Shown one piece after another: positions 36,182 to 44,977 of a stretch of 64,000 nt of DNA. Under the pieces are notes generated by a model. That model was not told the DNA's origin, made no database searches, and worked only from the letters and a program-made list of their open reading frames with translations. This DNA comes from Streptomyces sp. CG4 (GTDB lineage Bacteria; Actinomycetota; Actinomycetes; Streptomycetales; Streptomycetaceae): positions 9,486,001 through 9,550,000 of the forward strand of contig NZ_CP163525.1 of the NCBI RefSeq assembly GCF_041080655.1, in the 5' to 3' direction. Made by a program: the position numbers and the translations under genes. Each line of letters opens with the position of its first letter. Position 1 is the first letter of the stretch.

Positions 36182-37113
36182 CAGCTCTCCTCCTCGTTCC
36201 AGCGGCTGGCTTTGAGGAACGCGACCACCATGATCACGACCAGGGCGAAGTTGACGACGGACATCGCCGCGGACTCGCCGATGTCGGAGTCCTTCAACTG
36301 GTACATGAAGACGGTGGTGGTGGCCGTGTCGCTGCCCGGACCGCCGTGGGTCATGCTCCAGATGACGGGGAAGGAGTTGAAGACGTTGATCAGGTTGATC
36401 ACCACGCCCACGAGGAAGGCCGGCCGCAGCAGAGGCAGGGTGATCCGCCAGTAGGTCTGCCAGGTGCCGCTGCCGTCCACACGGCTCGCCTCGTACACCT
36501 CCTCCGGCACGGTCTGCAGACCGGCCAGCAACGTGTACGTGGTGAACGGGAGGGAGACGAAGACCGCGACGGACACCATCCACGGCCAGGCCGTACCCGG
36601 CTCGCCGAGCCAGTCCTTCGGCCCGTCGATCAGGCCCAGGTCGGTCATGGCGGTGTTGAGGACGCCGGCGGTCTGGTTCAGCATCCACTTGAAACCGATG
36701 GCCGTCATGACCACCGATGCGGCCCACGGGGCGATCAGCGCCCAGCGGGTGACGCGTCGGCCCGGGAACTTCTGGTGGAACAGCTGCGCCAGTGCCAGCG
36801 ACAGCACCATCGTCAGCGCGACCACGGCGAGGGTCCAGATGACGGTGGCGAGGAGTACGGAGGGGAGTGAGGACTCGTCGAACAGCTTGCGGTACTTGTC
36901 GAGTCCGGCCGAGCCCCGGGTGAAGCCGCTGATGCTGATGCGCAGGAACGAGGTCCGCACCATCTCGACGACGGGCCAGACGACGACCAGCAGGATGAGC
37001 AGCACGGCGGGGCCGATCCAGGGCAGCGGTCCGAGCCGGGCGAACCCCGAGCGCCGGGAGGTTCGGGCGCTTCGGGCCGCGCGGACCGGCGAGGTGGACG
37101 AGTGGATGGACAC
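36181..37113 (-). CDS. ABC sugar transporter permease (MalF-type)
   Basis: The 310-residue protein starts at ATG 37113. It has TM1 at about residues 32-55 (IGPAVLLILLVVVWPVVEMV), an extracytoplasmic loop, five more helices, and the EAA motif VYEASRVDGSGTWQTYWRIT, then LPLLRPAFLVG, before the last two helices. The GGPGSDTATTTVFMYQLKD stretch is a CUT1 MalF-type signature. It lies between the binding protein (39-base gap) and the second permease (one-base overlap), so the three are co-expressed. Confidence 0.92.
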   Translation of the reverse strand: MSIHSSTSPVRAARSARTSRRSGFARLGPLPWIGPAVLLILLVVVWPVVEMVRTSFLRISISGFTRGSAGLDKYRKLFDESSLPSVLLATVIWTLAVVALTMVLSLALAQLFHQKFPGRRVTRWALIAPWAASVVMTAIGFKWMLNQTAGVLNTAMTDLGLIDGPKDWLGEPGTAWPWMVSVAVFVSLPFTTYTLLAGLQTVPEEVYEASRVDGSGTWQTYWRITLPLLRPAFLVGVVINLINVFNSFPVIWSMTHGGPGSDTATTTVFMYQLKDSDIGESAAMSVVNFALVVIMVVAFLKASRWNEEES

Positions 37114-37152
37114 AAGGACCCTCCGGTGTCTGCGGTGGGGTGGGCGAGCCGA

Positions 37153-38439
37153 CTACTTCTGGTCGGCGACCGTGGCCTCGGCCGACTTCTGCAGGTCGCC
37201 CAGGACCTTGGCGGAGTCACCGCTGACGGCGGTGCCGCCGTTCTTCTTGATGTCCGCGGAGACGGCGTCCCAGGTGGTGTCGCCCAGCGGGTAGAAGACG
37301 GCGTTCGGCAGCAGGTTGAAGAAGGGCTGCAGGTCCTTGTGCTTGCCGTTGCCCTGCATCTCGTCGAGCGTGTCCTGGGTGACCGGCATCAGGTTGTAGG
37401 TCTCGTCGAACTTCAGCGTGTTCTCCTTGGAGTACGCGAAGTCGAGGAACTTCTTGATCTGTTCCTTGTGGCCGTTGTCCTTGAACGCCATCATCCAGTC
37501 CGCCACACCGAGCGTGGACCGCAGGACGCCGTCCCTGCCCGGAATGGGTGCCACCCCGTAGTCGACCTTGCCGTCCTTGGCCATCTGGATCAGCGAAGGG
37601 TGGCCGTTGAGCATGGCGGCCTTGCCTGCCGCGAAGTCGGCGAAGGCGGTCTTGCGGTCGGTGGTGGCCGGGTGGGCGTAGGTGAGGCCGGGGCCGACGA
37701 GGTTGGACTTGAGCCACTTGAAGGTGTCGACGTTCTGCGGGCTGTCCAGGGTGTACTTCCCGGTCACGTCGGTGTATCCGCCGCCGTTGCCCAGCTCCCA
37801 GATCAGGCCCTCGCCCTGAGCCTCCTCGGGGCCGAGCGGGAGCGCGTACGGGGTGACACCGGGGACCTTCGCCTTGATCTTCTGGGCGTCCGCGGTGAGC
37901 TCGGACCAGGTCTTGGGCGCCTGGTCGATTCCTGCCTGCTTGAAGAGAGCCTTGTTGTAGAACAGGGCACGGGCGGAGGAGACGAAGGGGATGCCGTACT
38001 GGACGCCCTTGACCTCGCCCGCCTTGGCGAAGCCAGGGATGAGGTTGCTACGGGTCTTGACCGACAGCACGTCCTCCGCGGGGTACAGCAGGTCGTCGGC
38101 GACCTTGTCGGCGTATCCGCCCGTCTGCAGGATGTCGGGCACGTCGCCGCTCTGGATCATGGTCTTGACCTGGGCGTCGATGTCATTCCAGTTGATGACC
38201 TGGACATCGACTTTGATCTTGGGGTTCGCGGCTGTGAATCTCTTGGCCACGTCCCTCCAGTAGAGGGATGAACTGTTGGACGCCTTGTCGCCGTAATCCG
38301 CCGCGACGAGCTTCAGTGTCACCTCCCCGTTTCCCGATCCGCTGCCCCCACCGCACGCGGAGAGGGTGAGCGCGCCCGCCACGCAGGCACCGGACAGTGC
38401 GAGTACGCGTCTGTTCATGACATGGACCGCCTTCTTCAC
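37153..38439 (-). CDS. ABC transporter sugar-binding lipoprotein
   Basis: The frame starts at GTG 38439; ATG 38418 (MNRRVLALSGACVAGALTLS) is the alternative and gives the more usual signal peptide. The lipobox TLSACGGG places Cys near residue 29. The mature protein (428 residues total) has the extracellular binding protein family 1 layout: VAKRFTAANPKIKVDVQVIN, VKTMIQSGDVPDILQTGGY, ALFYNKALFKQAGIDQAPKT, and KFLDFAYSKENTLKF. It delivers an oligo- or monosaccharide to the two permeases. It heads the operon and has the putative promoter/operator at 38502-38537. Confidence 0.92.
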   Translation of the reverse strand: MKKAVHVMNRRVLALSGACVAGALTLSACGGGSGSGNGEVTLKLVAADYGDKASNSSSLYWRDVAKRFTAANPKIKVDVQVINWNDIDAQVKTMIQSGDVPDILQTGGYADKVADDLLYPAEDVLSVKTRSNLIPGFAKAGEVKGVQYGIPFVSSARALFYNKALFKQAGIDQAPKTWSELTADAQKIKAKVPGVTPYALPLGPEEAQGEGLIWELGNGGGYTDVTGKYTLDSPQNVDTFKWLKSNLVGPGLTYAHPATTDRKTAFADFAAGKAAMLNGHPSLIQMAKDGKVDYGVAPIPGRDGVLRSTLGVADWMMAFKDNGHKEQIKKFLDFAYSKENTLKFDETYNLMPVTQDTLDEMQGNGKHKDLQPFFNLLPNAVFYPLGDTTWDAVSADIKKNGGTAVSGDSAKVLGDLQKSAEATVADQK

Positions 38440-38501
38440 GAACCGGGAGTGGCCCTGCTGCAGGACTCATGCACGGCACGGTGACGCATGAACAGCCCAG
38501 G

Positions 38502-38537
38502 TGTCAATAGTTGCTCAGTTCTCCCGGCTTTCGCTCA
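38502..38537 (-). promoter_or_regulatory. Promoter/operator region of sugar ABC operon
   Basis: On the minus strand a TTGACA-like -35 lies at 38507-38502. On the plus strand TTGCTCA is at 38511-38517 and TCGCTCA at 38531-38537, two helical turns apart. The TTGCTCA word is shared with the alpha-galactosidase promoter and, as TTGCTTA, with the DeoR promoter. Confidence 0.45.
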
Positions 38538-39000
38538 GAAATACGCACTCTGCGTGGCGTGACGCCGGTAGTAGACCAGGTAGGCGGGGTTTCGCCGTGC
38601 ACGCTCCGCAGCTCATCAGCTCCCGGTGGGCCGGCTCGTAGGCGTGGCACTTGGCGGTCACATGGAACGCGACAGGCCTGGTCACGCCGCAGTAGTGCGA
38701 CCGGCTGTCCTGGCTGCTGCCGGCCGTCCTCGCTCTGCTGGACGTGACCGTCTGCAAAGATTGTCGAGCCCGCCATGCCCCGCGGCCGGGCCCAACGTGC
38801 CGCACTTCCCTTGAACATCGGAAGAGTCCTGACCAGCACCAAGGCTTGACATACCTAGATAATCGTCGCAGACGGTGGGCATGCTCCGGCAGCCGGAGAC
38901 CACCGCAGAGTCCATGGAGTGTCACAACCCGCAAGCCCCTCAGGGCGTGCGGTCGCTCGTGCCTCCGCTTCCGACGCCGTTCTCCCCCACAGGACAGGCC

Positions 39001-40395
39001 ATGAGCAAAACCGATCCCCGCACTCCGAACGACCGGCTGCGCGAGCTGATCCGCGAGGCGGACTGGACCTACGAGGCGCTGGCTCGCGCCGTCAACACCC
39101 TCGGGGCTTCATCCGGGCTCCGGCTGAGCTACGACCGGACGACCGTCGCCCACTGGGTCCGGGGCGCCTGCCCCCGGCCGCCTGTCCCTGAGCTGGCCGC
39201 GGAGGCGTTCTCGCGCAAGCTCGGCCGTACCGTCACCGTCGAGGACGCCGGACTCGCGCCCTCAGGCGCGTCGGGAGCCGCGCTGCCGGGAGCGTCCGAT
39301 CCCACGGCGAGCCTCGGAGAACTCCGAAAGGCTCATCTCGACCCCGTGCTCAGGGAGTCGATGCGCCGGACACTCCTGGCCGAGGACTGGCCGTCGACGG
39401 ACTGGGCGGACGACGGCGGCGCGGGCGGCACCTGCCTTCGCGGTCCGGTGCACCGGCCGCCCACCGCAGGCCCGTCCTGGCGGATCGGGGCGAGTGAGGT
39501 CGATGCCCTGGAAGCCATGGGCCGGTTCTACCACGAGGTCTGGGACGCGTTCGGCGGCGGCCACGGCACCAGCGCGCTTGCCGCCTGCCTCGCGGACGAC
39601 GTCGCCGTCTGGCTGCGTTCCCCCATGGCCGACGGCGTTCGTACGGCCCTGATGTCCAGGGCCGCGGAACTGACGCTGCGGCTGGCGCTGATGCACTTCG
39701 AGAACGGCCACTACGGTTTCGCCCAGCGCTACGTGGGCATCGCGGCGCAGCTGGCCCGAGACGCGGACGACCGGACGATGTATGTCACGATACTGGCCAG
39801 GGCGGCCACGCTGGCGCTCGACCTGGGCCAGTACCGCAAGGCGGCGCACCTGGCCGACTCGGCCCAGGCCCTGCTCACCGCCTGTGCTCCGGACACGGTC
39901 TCCTTCGCACAGGGCGAGTTCGCGATGGCGTATGCGGCCGTCGACGATGTGCGCGCCGCCCATCGCTGCCTGGATGCGACCCAGCAGAACCTGTCCCGCT
40001 GCACCATCTCCGAGTGGCAGCTGGCCGTGTACCACTGGCAACGGGCTCAGGTCCTCGCCTTTCACCACCGCCCCGGCAAGTTGCTGCCGCTGCTGCGCAC
40101 ATCACTGCGGCACGTCCCGCCGACGGACCGCCGCTTCCGCGCCGTCCTCATGCTGAGCATGGCCCATGCCCAGCTCCGGCTGGGGCGCCTGGAGGAAGCA
40201 TGTGCCACGCTCAGGCGGGTCCTCACCGAGTTCTCCCTGCTCCGCAGCGCCGACATGGCGGGCGGACTGCAGGAGTTGCTGCGCCAGGTCGGCGCCTTCG
40301 GCCGCGCCAGGCCGGCCATCGATCTGCTGGAGCAGACGCGGGGCCTGCTGCCGCAGGGCCCGGCGTCGGCACGCCCGCGCCCCTACGGCCATTGA
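39001..40395 (+). CDS. HTH and TPR-like transcriptional regulator
   Basis: I chose ATG 39001 (AGGACAGG upstream; the frame is open further back). The 464-residue protein begins with an HTH region, RLRELIREADWTYEALARAV, then YDRTTVAHWVRGACPRPPVP, characteristic of a Streptomyces family of large cytoplasmic regulators. The C-terminal two thirds are helical repeats of TPR type (LRLALMHFENGHYGFAQRYV, ILARAATLALDLGQYRKAAH, RAVLMLSMAHAQLRLGRLEE). No enzyme motif is visible. Such proteins are orphan regulators of development or metabolism; the target is unknown. It is divergent from the sugar operon but with about 500 bases between them. Confidence 0.8.
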   Translation: MSKTDPRTPNDRLRELIREADWTYEALARAVNTLGASSGLRLSYDRTTVAHWVRGACPRPPVPELAAEAFSRKLGRTVTVEDAGLAPSGASGAALPGASDPTASLGELRKAHLDPVLRESMRRTLLAEDWPSTDWADDGGAGGTCLRGPVHRPPTAGPSWRIGASEVDALEAMGRFYHEVWDAFGGGHGTSALAACLADDVAVWLRSPMADGVRTALMSRAAELTLRLALMHFENGHYGFAQRYVGIAAQLARDADDRTMYVTILARAATLALDLGQYRKAAHLADSAQALLTACAPDTVSFAQGEFAMAYAAVDDVRAAHRCLDATQQNLSRCTISEWQLAVYHWQRAQVLAFHHRPGKLLPLLRTSLRHVPPTDRRFRAVLMLSMAHAQLRLGRLEEACATLRRVLTEFSLLRSADMAGGLQELLRQVGAFGRARPAIDLLEQTRGLLPQGPASARPRPYGH

Positions 40396-40553
40396 GGCGG
40401 TCCTGCCTTCGCTGAGGCGCACCCGGACGTTCAACACATTCAACACAGCGTGTCCCGGGACCGCTGGCACTGCCTCCCGAGGCCTGAGGTAATGGCACCA
40501 CCCCATGACCGGCCACACCAGGGAGCCCCCCACTGTTCCCACGCCCTGTCCCC

Positions 40554-41324
40554 ATGCCCCACGTCACCCGCCCGTCGAAGGGCCCCGAAGACGCAACCCT
40601 CCATCCGTCGGCACCGCGCTCCGGCGGTGAGTTGTGCGCTGCCCGGCAACGGCTGTTCGCGGCCCTCACCAGTGAAGAAACGTTCCAGCGAAGCGATCTG
40701 GAACACCTCGCAACCGCCGCCCGCTGGCCGCTGCCCCAGTCCGTGCAGGCGGTCGTCTCCCGCGACGTCCGTGCGAGCATCCATGTCCCGAACGGCTGTC
40801 GCGTGTTGCGGCAGGTGTCCGTGGACCGGGTACGTGTGCTCGTCGCCGAATCCGAAGCCGAATCCGGCCCCGGCCCCGGCCGCAACGCGGCCACCGCACT
40901 CGGCCCCGCCTTCTACGGCTCCCCTGCCGTCGTCGGCCCGAACGTCCCCCTCCCACTCGCCGGAACGTCGCTGCGCTGGGCGGAGCATGTGCTGACGGAG
41001 CTGGGACGGACAGCGCAAGGTGTCCATCACGCCGCGGACCATCCGGCCGGCTGGATCCTCGCGCACAACCGGAAGGTGGCAGAATCACTCGCCGCGGCCC
41101 TGCTGAAACCGCTGGACGTGTGCACTCCGCTGCGCCGGGAGCAGTTGGAGGCCACGCTGCTGGCATGGCTCCAGTGGCGTGCCGCGCCGGAGGTCGCCCG
41201 GGCACTGAAGGTCCACCCGCAGACGGTGCGCTACCGCATGCGCCGACTGCGTGCCCTGCTCGGGCCGGCCCTGTCCGATCCGGACACCTGCCTCGCACTG
41301 GAACTGGCTCTGCGCAGCCGCTGA
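40554..41324 (+). CDS. PucR-type helix-turn-helix regulator
   Basis: The frame opens at ATG 40554 and codes for 256 residues. The C-terminal 70 residues are a clear PucR-family HTH: LRREQLEATLLAWLQWRAAP, then EVARALKVHPQTVRYRMRRL, then RALLGPALSDPDTCLALELA. This matches the PucR_2 domain, including the HPQTVRYR recognition helix. The N-terminal 180 residues resemble the GGDEF-like/sensory middle part of such regulators but lack a recognised ligand motif. It lies 158 bases after the preceding regulator on the same strand. The target is unknown. Confidence 0.8.
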   Translation: MPHVTRPSKGPEDATLHPSAPRSGGELCAARQRLFAALTSEETFQRSDLEHLATAARWPLPQSVQAVVSRDVRASIHVPNGCRVLRQVSVDRVRVLVAESEAESGPGPGRNAATALGPAFYGSPAVVGPNVPLPLAGTSLRWAEHVLTELGRTAQGVHHAADHPAGWILAHNRKVAESLAAALLKPLDVCTPLRREQLEATLLAWLQWRAAPEVARALKVHPQTVRYRMRRLRALLGPALSDPDTCLALELALRSR

Positions 41325-41630
41325 TTCTGGCAGCCGCCGCGATGACCGCCCTATGACACATTCGTCGCGACCGGTATCCCCATTGAAGGCTGATGTGCCG
41401 AACGGCCGTCGGCGCTTTGCTCCCTGCCTCGGAACCCATCTTCGAAGCCGGACGGGACGCAGTGAAGCCGCGACGAAGGTCCGGGGGATCGCCCGCCGGG
41501 CCGAGAAGACCCGGCCAGGCCTTCAAGAGTCCCGTTTCTTGTCGCACTTGGAGCAGCCACTGCGGTGACTCCGCTCCGTCGGACACCATCAATCAGATCG
41601 GGCCGTGTACGTTTCCTCCGGAGAGCAGCC

Positions 41631-42758
41631 ATGACCACTGCCACCCCCCGCCCGCCGTCCAGCGTCCAACTCCCCGGCGATCACGTCCTGTTGCGAGCGG
41701 TCGACCTGGACCGGATCCCTTGGTTCGAGGCCGTCCGTCACCGCCATGCCACCGCCGTCCACGCGTACGCACTGACCTGCGTTGCCCAGCCCGAGCTGGC
41801 AAGATACCTATCGGCGCACGCCTTCTCACGACTGCGCGATCAGGTGTCCAGAGGGTCGCGCGCCGCGACCGGCCTGCAGGGCACATGCCTGCGAGTGGAA
41901 CTGCTGACCTCGGTGCGCCGCGCGGCCGTCGAGATCGATCCCCACCAGCTGTCTTCCGGATTCCGCATGTGGGTGTCGTACGGCGCGCTGTGGCCCTTGG
42001 ACGACGACTGCGGACTCGTGCAGTCCTACCAGCGGCTGCCCGCCGTCGACCGGTGCCTCCTCTGGCACACGCAGGTCGAATACGAATCTCCGGACGTGGT
42101 GGCCGACGTGACCGGGCTGTCCCGTGCCCAGCTGCCCAACCGGTGCCGATCCGCGCTGGCGGCGTTGCGCCGGGCCCAGGCCGCACTCCATCTGCAGCAG
42201 GGCGGCCACACCGACTGCCTGCTGCACGGAGAGGACATCCTGATCTCCGCCTACCTGCCGGTGCACGGCGACGCCCACGCCCACCTGCGCAATTGCGCCA
42301 CCTGCCGAACCGTACGCACCCGGCTGAACCTCCTTCGGTCCAGCCTGGCCAACGAGTTGCCCCGGCGGCTGCTGGGATGGTGGCCGGGTGAGGCATATCG
42401 CGGGTACAAGAACTCCCTGTCCGGCACAGCGGATACGAGGCCAGGAACCAGCGGAGGCACCCTGCCGGGCGCTCCTCGACAGGAACCGCTGAAGCCCGTA
42501 CCGCGCCACAGCACCGGGGCCGACGGGCTCTACGGCCCCGGCCAGGCACAAGCGAACTGGCCCGGGTGGCCAACCGCAACGTGGCGTGAGCGGCCCCCCA
42601 CCGCACGGCGCACCCTTGCGGTGACTTTGCTCATGGCCACCGCCGCCGACGCAGTGCTCGAGTGGCCCCCCGCAGTACGGCGCGCCCTTGCAGTGATCTT
42701 GCTTGTGGCCACCGCCGCCGGTGCCGTGCTCGAAGTGCGGCCTTCCGGCTGCTACTGA
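41631..42758 (+). CDS. ECF-like sigma protein with zinc motif and hydrophobic repeat tail
   Basis: ATG 41631 follows GGAGAG; the protein has 375 residues. The N-terminal region is sigma-2-like (WFEAVRHRHATAVHAYALTC, then ELARYLSAHAFSRLRDQVSR); the linker is FRMWVSYGALWPLDDDCGLV; sigma-4-like helices follow (YQRLPAVDRCLLWHTQVEYE, then DVVADVTGLSRAQLPNRCRS). Around residues 215-225 is HAHLRNCATC, an HxxxCxxC zinc motif as in ZAS anti-sigma domains, followed by RRLLGWWPGEAYRGYKNSL. Residues 321-368 are two 24-residue repeats (ARRTLAVTLLMATAADAVLE and VRRALAVILLVATAAGAVLE), each able to span part of a membrane. It is a paralogue of 23869-24630. Redox- or membrane-controlled activity is inferred. 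Confidence 0.7.
   Translation: MTTATPRPPSSVQLPGDHVLLRAVDLDRIPWFEAVRHRHATAVHAYALTCVAQPELARYLSAHAFSRLRDQVSRGSRAATGLQGTCLRVELLTSVRRAAVEIDPHQLSSGFRMWVSYGALWPLDDDCGLVQSYQRLPAVDRCLLWHTQVEYESPDVVADVTGLSRAQLPNRCRSALAALRRAQAALHLQQGGHTDCLLHGEDILISAYLPVHGDAHAHLRNCATCRTVRTRLNLLRSSLANELPRRLLGWWPGEAYRGYKNSLSGTADTRPGTSGGTLPGAPRQEPLKPVPRHSTGADGLYGPGQAQANWPGWPTATWRERPPTARRTLAVTLLMATAADAVLEWPPAVRRALAVILLVATAAGAVLEVRPSGCY
42592..42735 (+). repeat. Two 72-bp tandem repeats in sigma-like gene
   Basis: Units 42592-42663 and 42664-42735 are in-frame 72-bp repeats (24 codons) with scattered substitutions. They encode the duplicated hydrophobic tail of the preceding protein. Confidence 0.85.
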
Positions 42759-42769
42759 GGCTTTCGGAT

Positions 42770-43340
42770 CGGGGCGACGTCATGTCTGGGCTGGGATGAG
42801 TCCGGTCTCGGCGATGAAGCCGTCGAGCAGGCCGGGCTGGTACTGCATGTGTTTGATACCTTGCAGCAGCGGTGGATCAGCATCTGGAAGACGAACCGGG
42901 TGCGCCGGCCCGGCCTGCCGCACACCAGGCCGGCGAGAGAGATACGTCCTGACCCTCCGGCCCGGACTGTGAGGCGGGACGTGCGGCCGCGCGCCTTACG
43001 GCGGGCGGAGCACCTGCCCCGCCTCGTCGGCGAAGCACAGCCACGCATCCTGGGTCCTCCCTCACCGTCTTTCCACGCGGGGACAGGTTTCCCCGATCCA
43101 GGTCGCCACGGCACCTTCGTCGCGCTCGGCGGCCCGGCGCAAGCGGACCTGTGCCGTGAAGCCCATTGGGTGCAGGACGCGCCAGTTCTGCGCCGGGCTG
43201 AAGCCCACGTGGAAGCGCCGCGCGATCACCGTGGCCACCCGGGCCAGGGTCCAGCGTTGGTCCTCCACCCAGCCGTGCGCGGCCGATCCCGCCCCATCGG
43301 GATACGGCATGACACCGGGAAACATCCACCAGCGTGCCAA
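42770..43340 (-). pseudogene. IS630-family transposase, multiply frameshifted
   Basis: The minus strand reads HGWVEDQRWTLARVATVIAR, then RFHVGFSPAQNWRVLHPMGF, then RLRRAAERDEGAVATWIGET. These are the second HTH and linker of IS630 transposases (DQRWTLARVxxxIxRxFHVxxxxxxxWRLLxRxG). Further pieces of the catalytic part (ISLAGLVCGRPGRRTRFVFQ) are scattered over other frames to about 42770. No continuous gene survives. Confidence 0.7.
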
Positions 43341-43514
43341 CCTCGAACCAGTCTTTCCAGAGGTCTCCGCCGCCGTCATGCAGCTTTCCGACCGCACCGC
43401 GCTCGACGGCGCGAACTCGTCGTGTGGGAAGTGGACGCCTCGCGTTCGAGTGCCTGCAGGGCTGTTTGCGGCCGGCCACATGTCCGGCTTCACGGGGTGT
43501 CGGGCCCAGGGGGT

Positions 43515-44639
43515 TCAGTGGGCGACCAGTCGCGAGCTGAGCCACTGGAGCGTGCTGGGGATCTCCCGCTTCCAGGTGTTGAAGTTGTGCCCGCCGCTGG
43601 GAAGGATGATCGACGAAATCCTGGTCACGTTCGTGTCCTGCACACTCTTGATGAATTTGAGCGTGTCCTTGTAATTGTGCTCACCGACCTTGCTGCTGGT
43701 GACGAGCAGCGACGTCTCGGGCGCGGTCAGATTCTTGATCGTCCAGAAGAGGTCGGCACGGTTCTGCAGGTTCTTGTTGCCGTGGAAGAGATCCCCGGTG
43801 GTCGGGTCGATCGGCGCCTTGTAGTACGGCGAAAGGCCCGCGGCGGCCGCGTACGAACCCGGGTGGTGCATGGCGATCTTCAACGCGCAGTAACCACCGG
43901 TCGAGTCGCCGACGATGCCCCAGCTGGCAGGCGTCTTGTCAACCCGGTAGTGCGCCATCACCGCGTCACGCAGATCCTTCGCGAAGAAGGTCTCGGCCTG
44001 CGGGCCACCGGGAACGTCGACGCACTCGGTGTCCCGCGGCGGCGCCACGGTCGGCCGCATCATCACCAGGATCATCGGCTGCATCTTCCCCTGCTTGGCC
44101 AGCTGCTGCGCCGTCGTGGGGTAATGCAGCTTGTCCACCAGGGCCTGGGCCGTACCGGGGTAACCGGTCAGCACGACCGACACCGGGAACTTGCGCCCGC
44201 GGTTCTGCGACTGGAAATACTCCGGCGGCAGGTACACGAACGCCGGCGTCGACAGATGGGTCGAACGACCGATGATGTCGACCTTCTGGACCTGCCCGGC
44301 CACCTGCGGCATCGAACTGCTCACACCGATGACCCGGGACGTGGAGACCACCTGGATGGGGCTGTTACTGCCCCCGGCTATGTGATCCACGACCACCCCC
44401 TGGCCGTTCTCCTGACCGAACAGGTCCGCCCAGCTCGCATAGAAACCGAAGGCCTGATTCGTGGCGAGTCCCACCGAGGAGAAGACCGCAAGCTGCGTGG
44501 CGAGCAGCAGGCCGACCCGCCCGAGGACGGCCCGCCAGTTCTGCCGCGCCAGCCGCGGCCACAGCCAGACCGTACCGGCGAACAGAACGGCGGCGATCAC
44601 GACCGCCAGCATCAGCACTTTGTTGCTCGTCAGACCCAT
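43515..44639 (-). CDS. Membrane-anchored esterase (antigen 85/esterase D-like)
   Basis: I chose ATG 44639 (MGLTSNKVLMLAVVIAAVLF), preceded by GGAAG; the open frame extends upstream without support. The 374-residue protein has two N-terminal membrane segments (residues 7-27 and about 40-65) and then an alpha/beta hydrolase domain outside the membrane: PAFVYLPPEYFQ, FPVSVVLTGYPGTAQALVDK, the nucleophile GIVGDSTGGYCALKIAMHHP, LLVTSSKVGE, and the His in PSGGHNFNTWKREIPSTLQW. The order matches the putative esterase (mycolyltransferase-like) family of Streptomyces. It probably acts on a cell-envelope ester; the substrate is unknown. Confidence 0.88.
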   Translation of the reverse strand: MGLTSNKVLMLAVVIAAVLFAGTVWLWPRLARQNWRAVLGRVGLLLATQLAVFSSVGLATNQAFGFYASWADLFGQENGQGVVVDHIAGGSNSPIQVVSTSRVIGVSSSMPQVAGQVQKVDIIGRSTHLSTPAFVYLPPEYFQSQNRGRKFPVSVVLTGYPGTAQALVDKLHYPTTAQQLAKQGKMQPMILVMMRPTVAPPRDTECVDVPGGPQAETFFAKDLRDAVMAHYRVDKTPASWGIVGDSTGGYCALKIAMHHPGSYAAAAGLSPYYKAPIDPTTGDLFHGNKNLQNRADLFWTIKNLTAPETSLLVTSSKVGEHNYKDTLKFIKSVQDTNVTRISSIILPSGGHNFNTWKREIPSTLQWLSSRLVAH

Positions 44640-44977
44640 GGGCTGCTTCCTGCCTGCGCTCTCCGCCCGGCACGTGCCCACGCACCGTCGCGAGGGCTTG
44701 CCCGGGGCTTTCCTTGACCTTTGACCCGACTTTCCGGTGAGGAGTGAACCTCTCTCCCCGAGACACCGTCCTAGAGGGCGCAATGTCGCCGGATGCCCGA
44801 TCGGGCCCGGGTTCAAGGTCTCTCGCAGAACTACGGGATGCGATGTCTGTCAGGATAGATGGGGAAATGTCGGGCGAGGTTCCCACCCATCCAGCCAGCC
44901 GCGGCGCGTATCGCGCGGCCCGTATCCCGAGGCCGAAAGAGTGCCACGGCGGCGATGCACACTGATTTCTGGTCGGT
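44640..44977. other. Upstream region of esterase, no gene
   Basis: About 340 bases between the deacetylase stop (44978) and the esterase start. Small frames on the plus strand lack motifs. It presumably holds the esterase promoter; no terminator hairpin stands out. Confidence 0.4.

Noticed and set aside
42849..44717. 622-codon plus-strand frame across IS630 remnant and esterase
   Set aside because: Antisense to the esterase and to a decayed transposase; Arg/His/Pro-rich, no motif.
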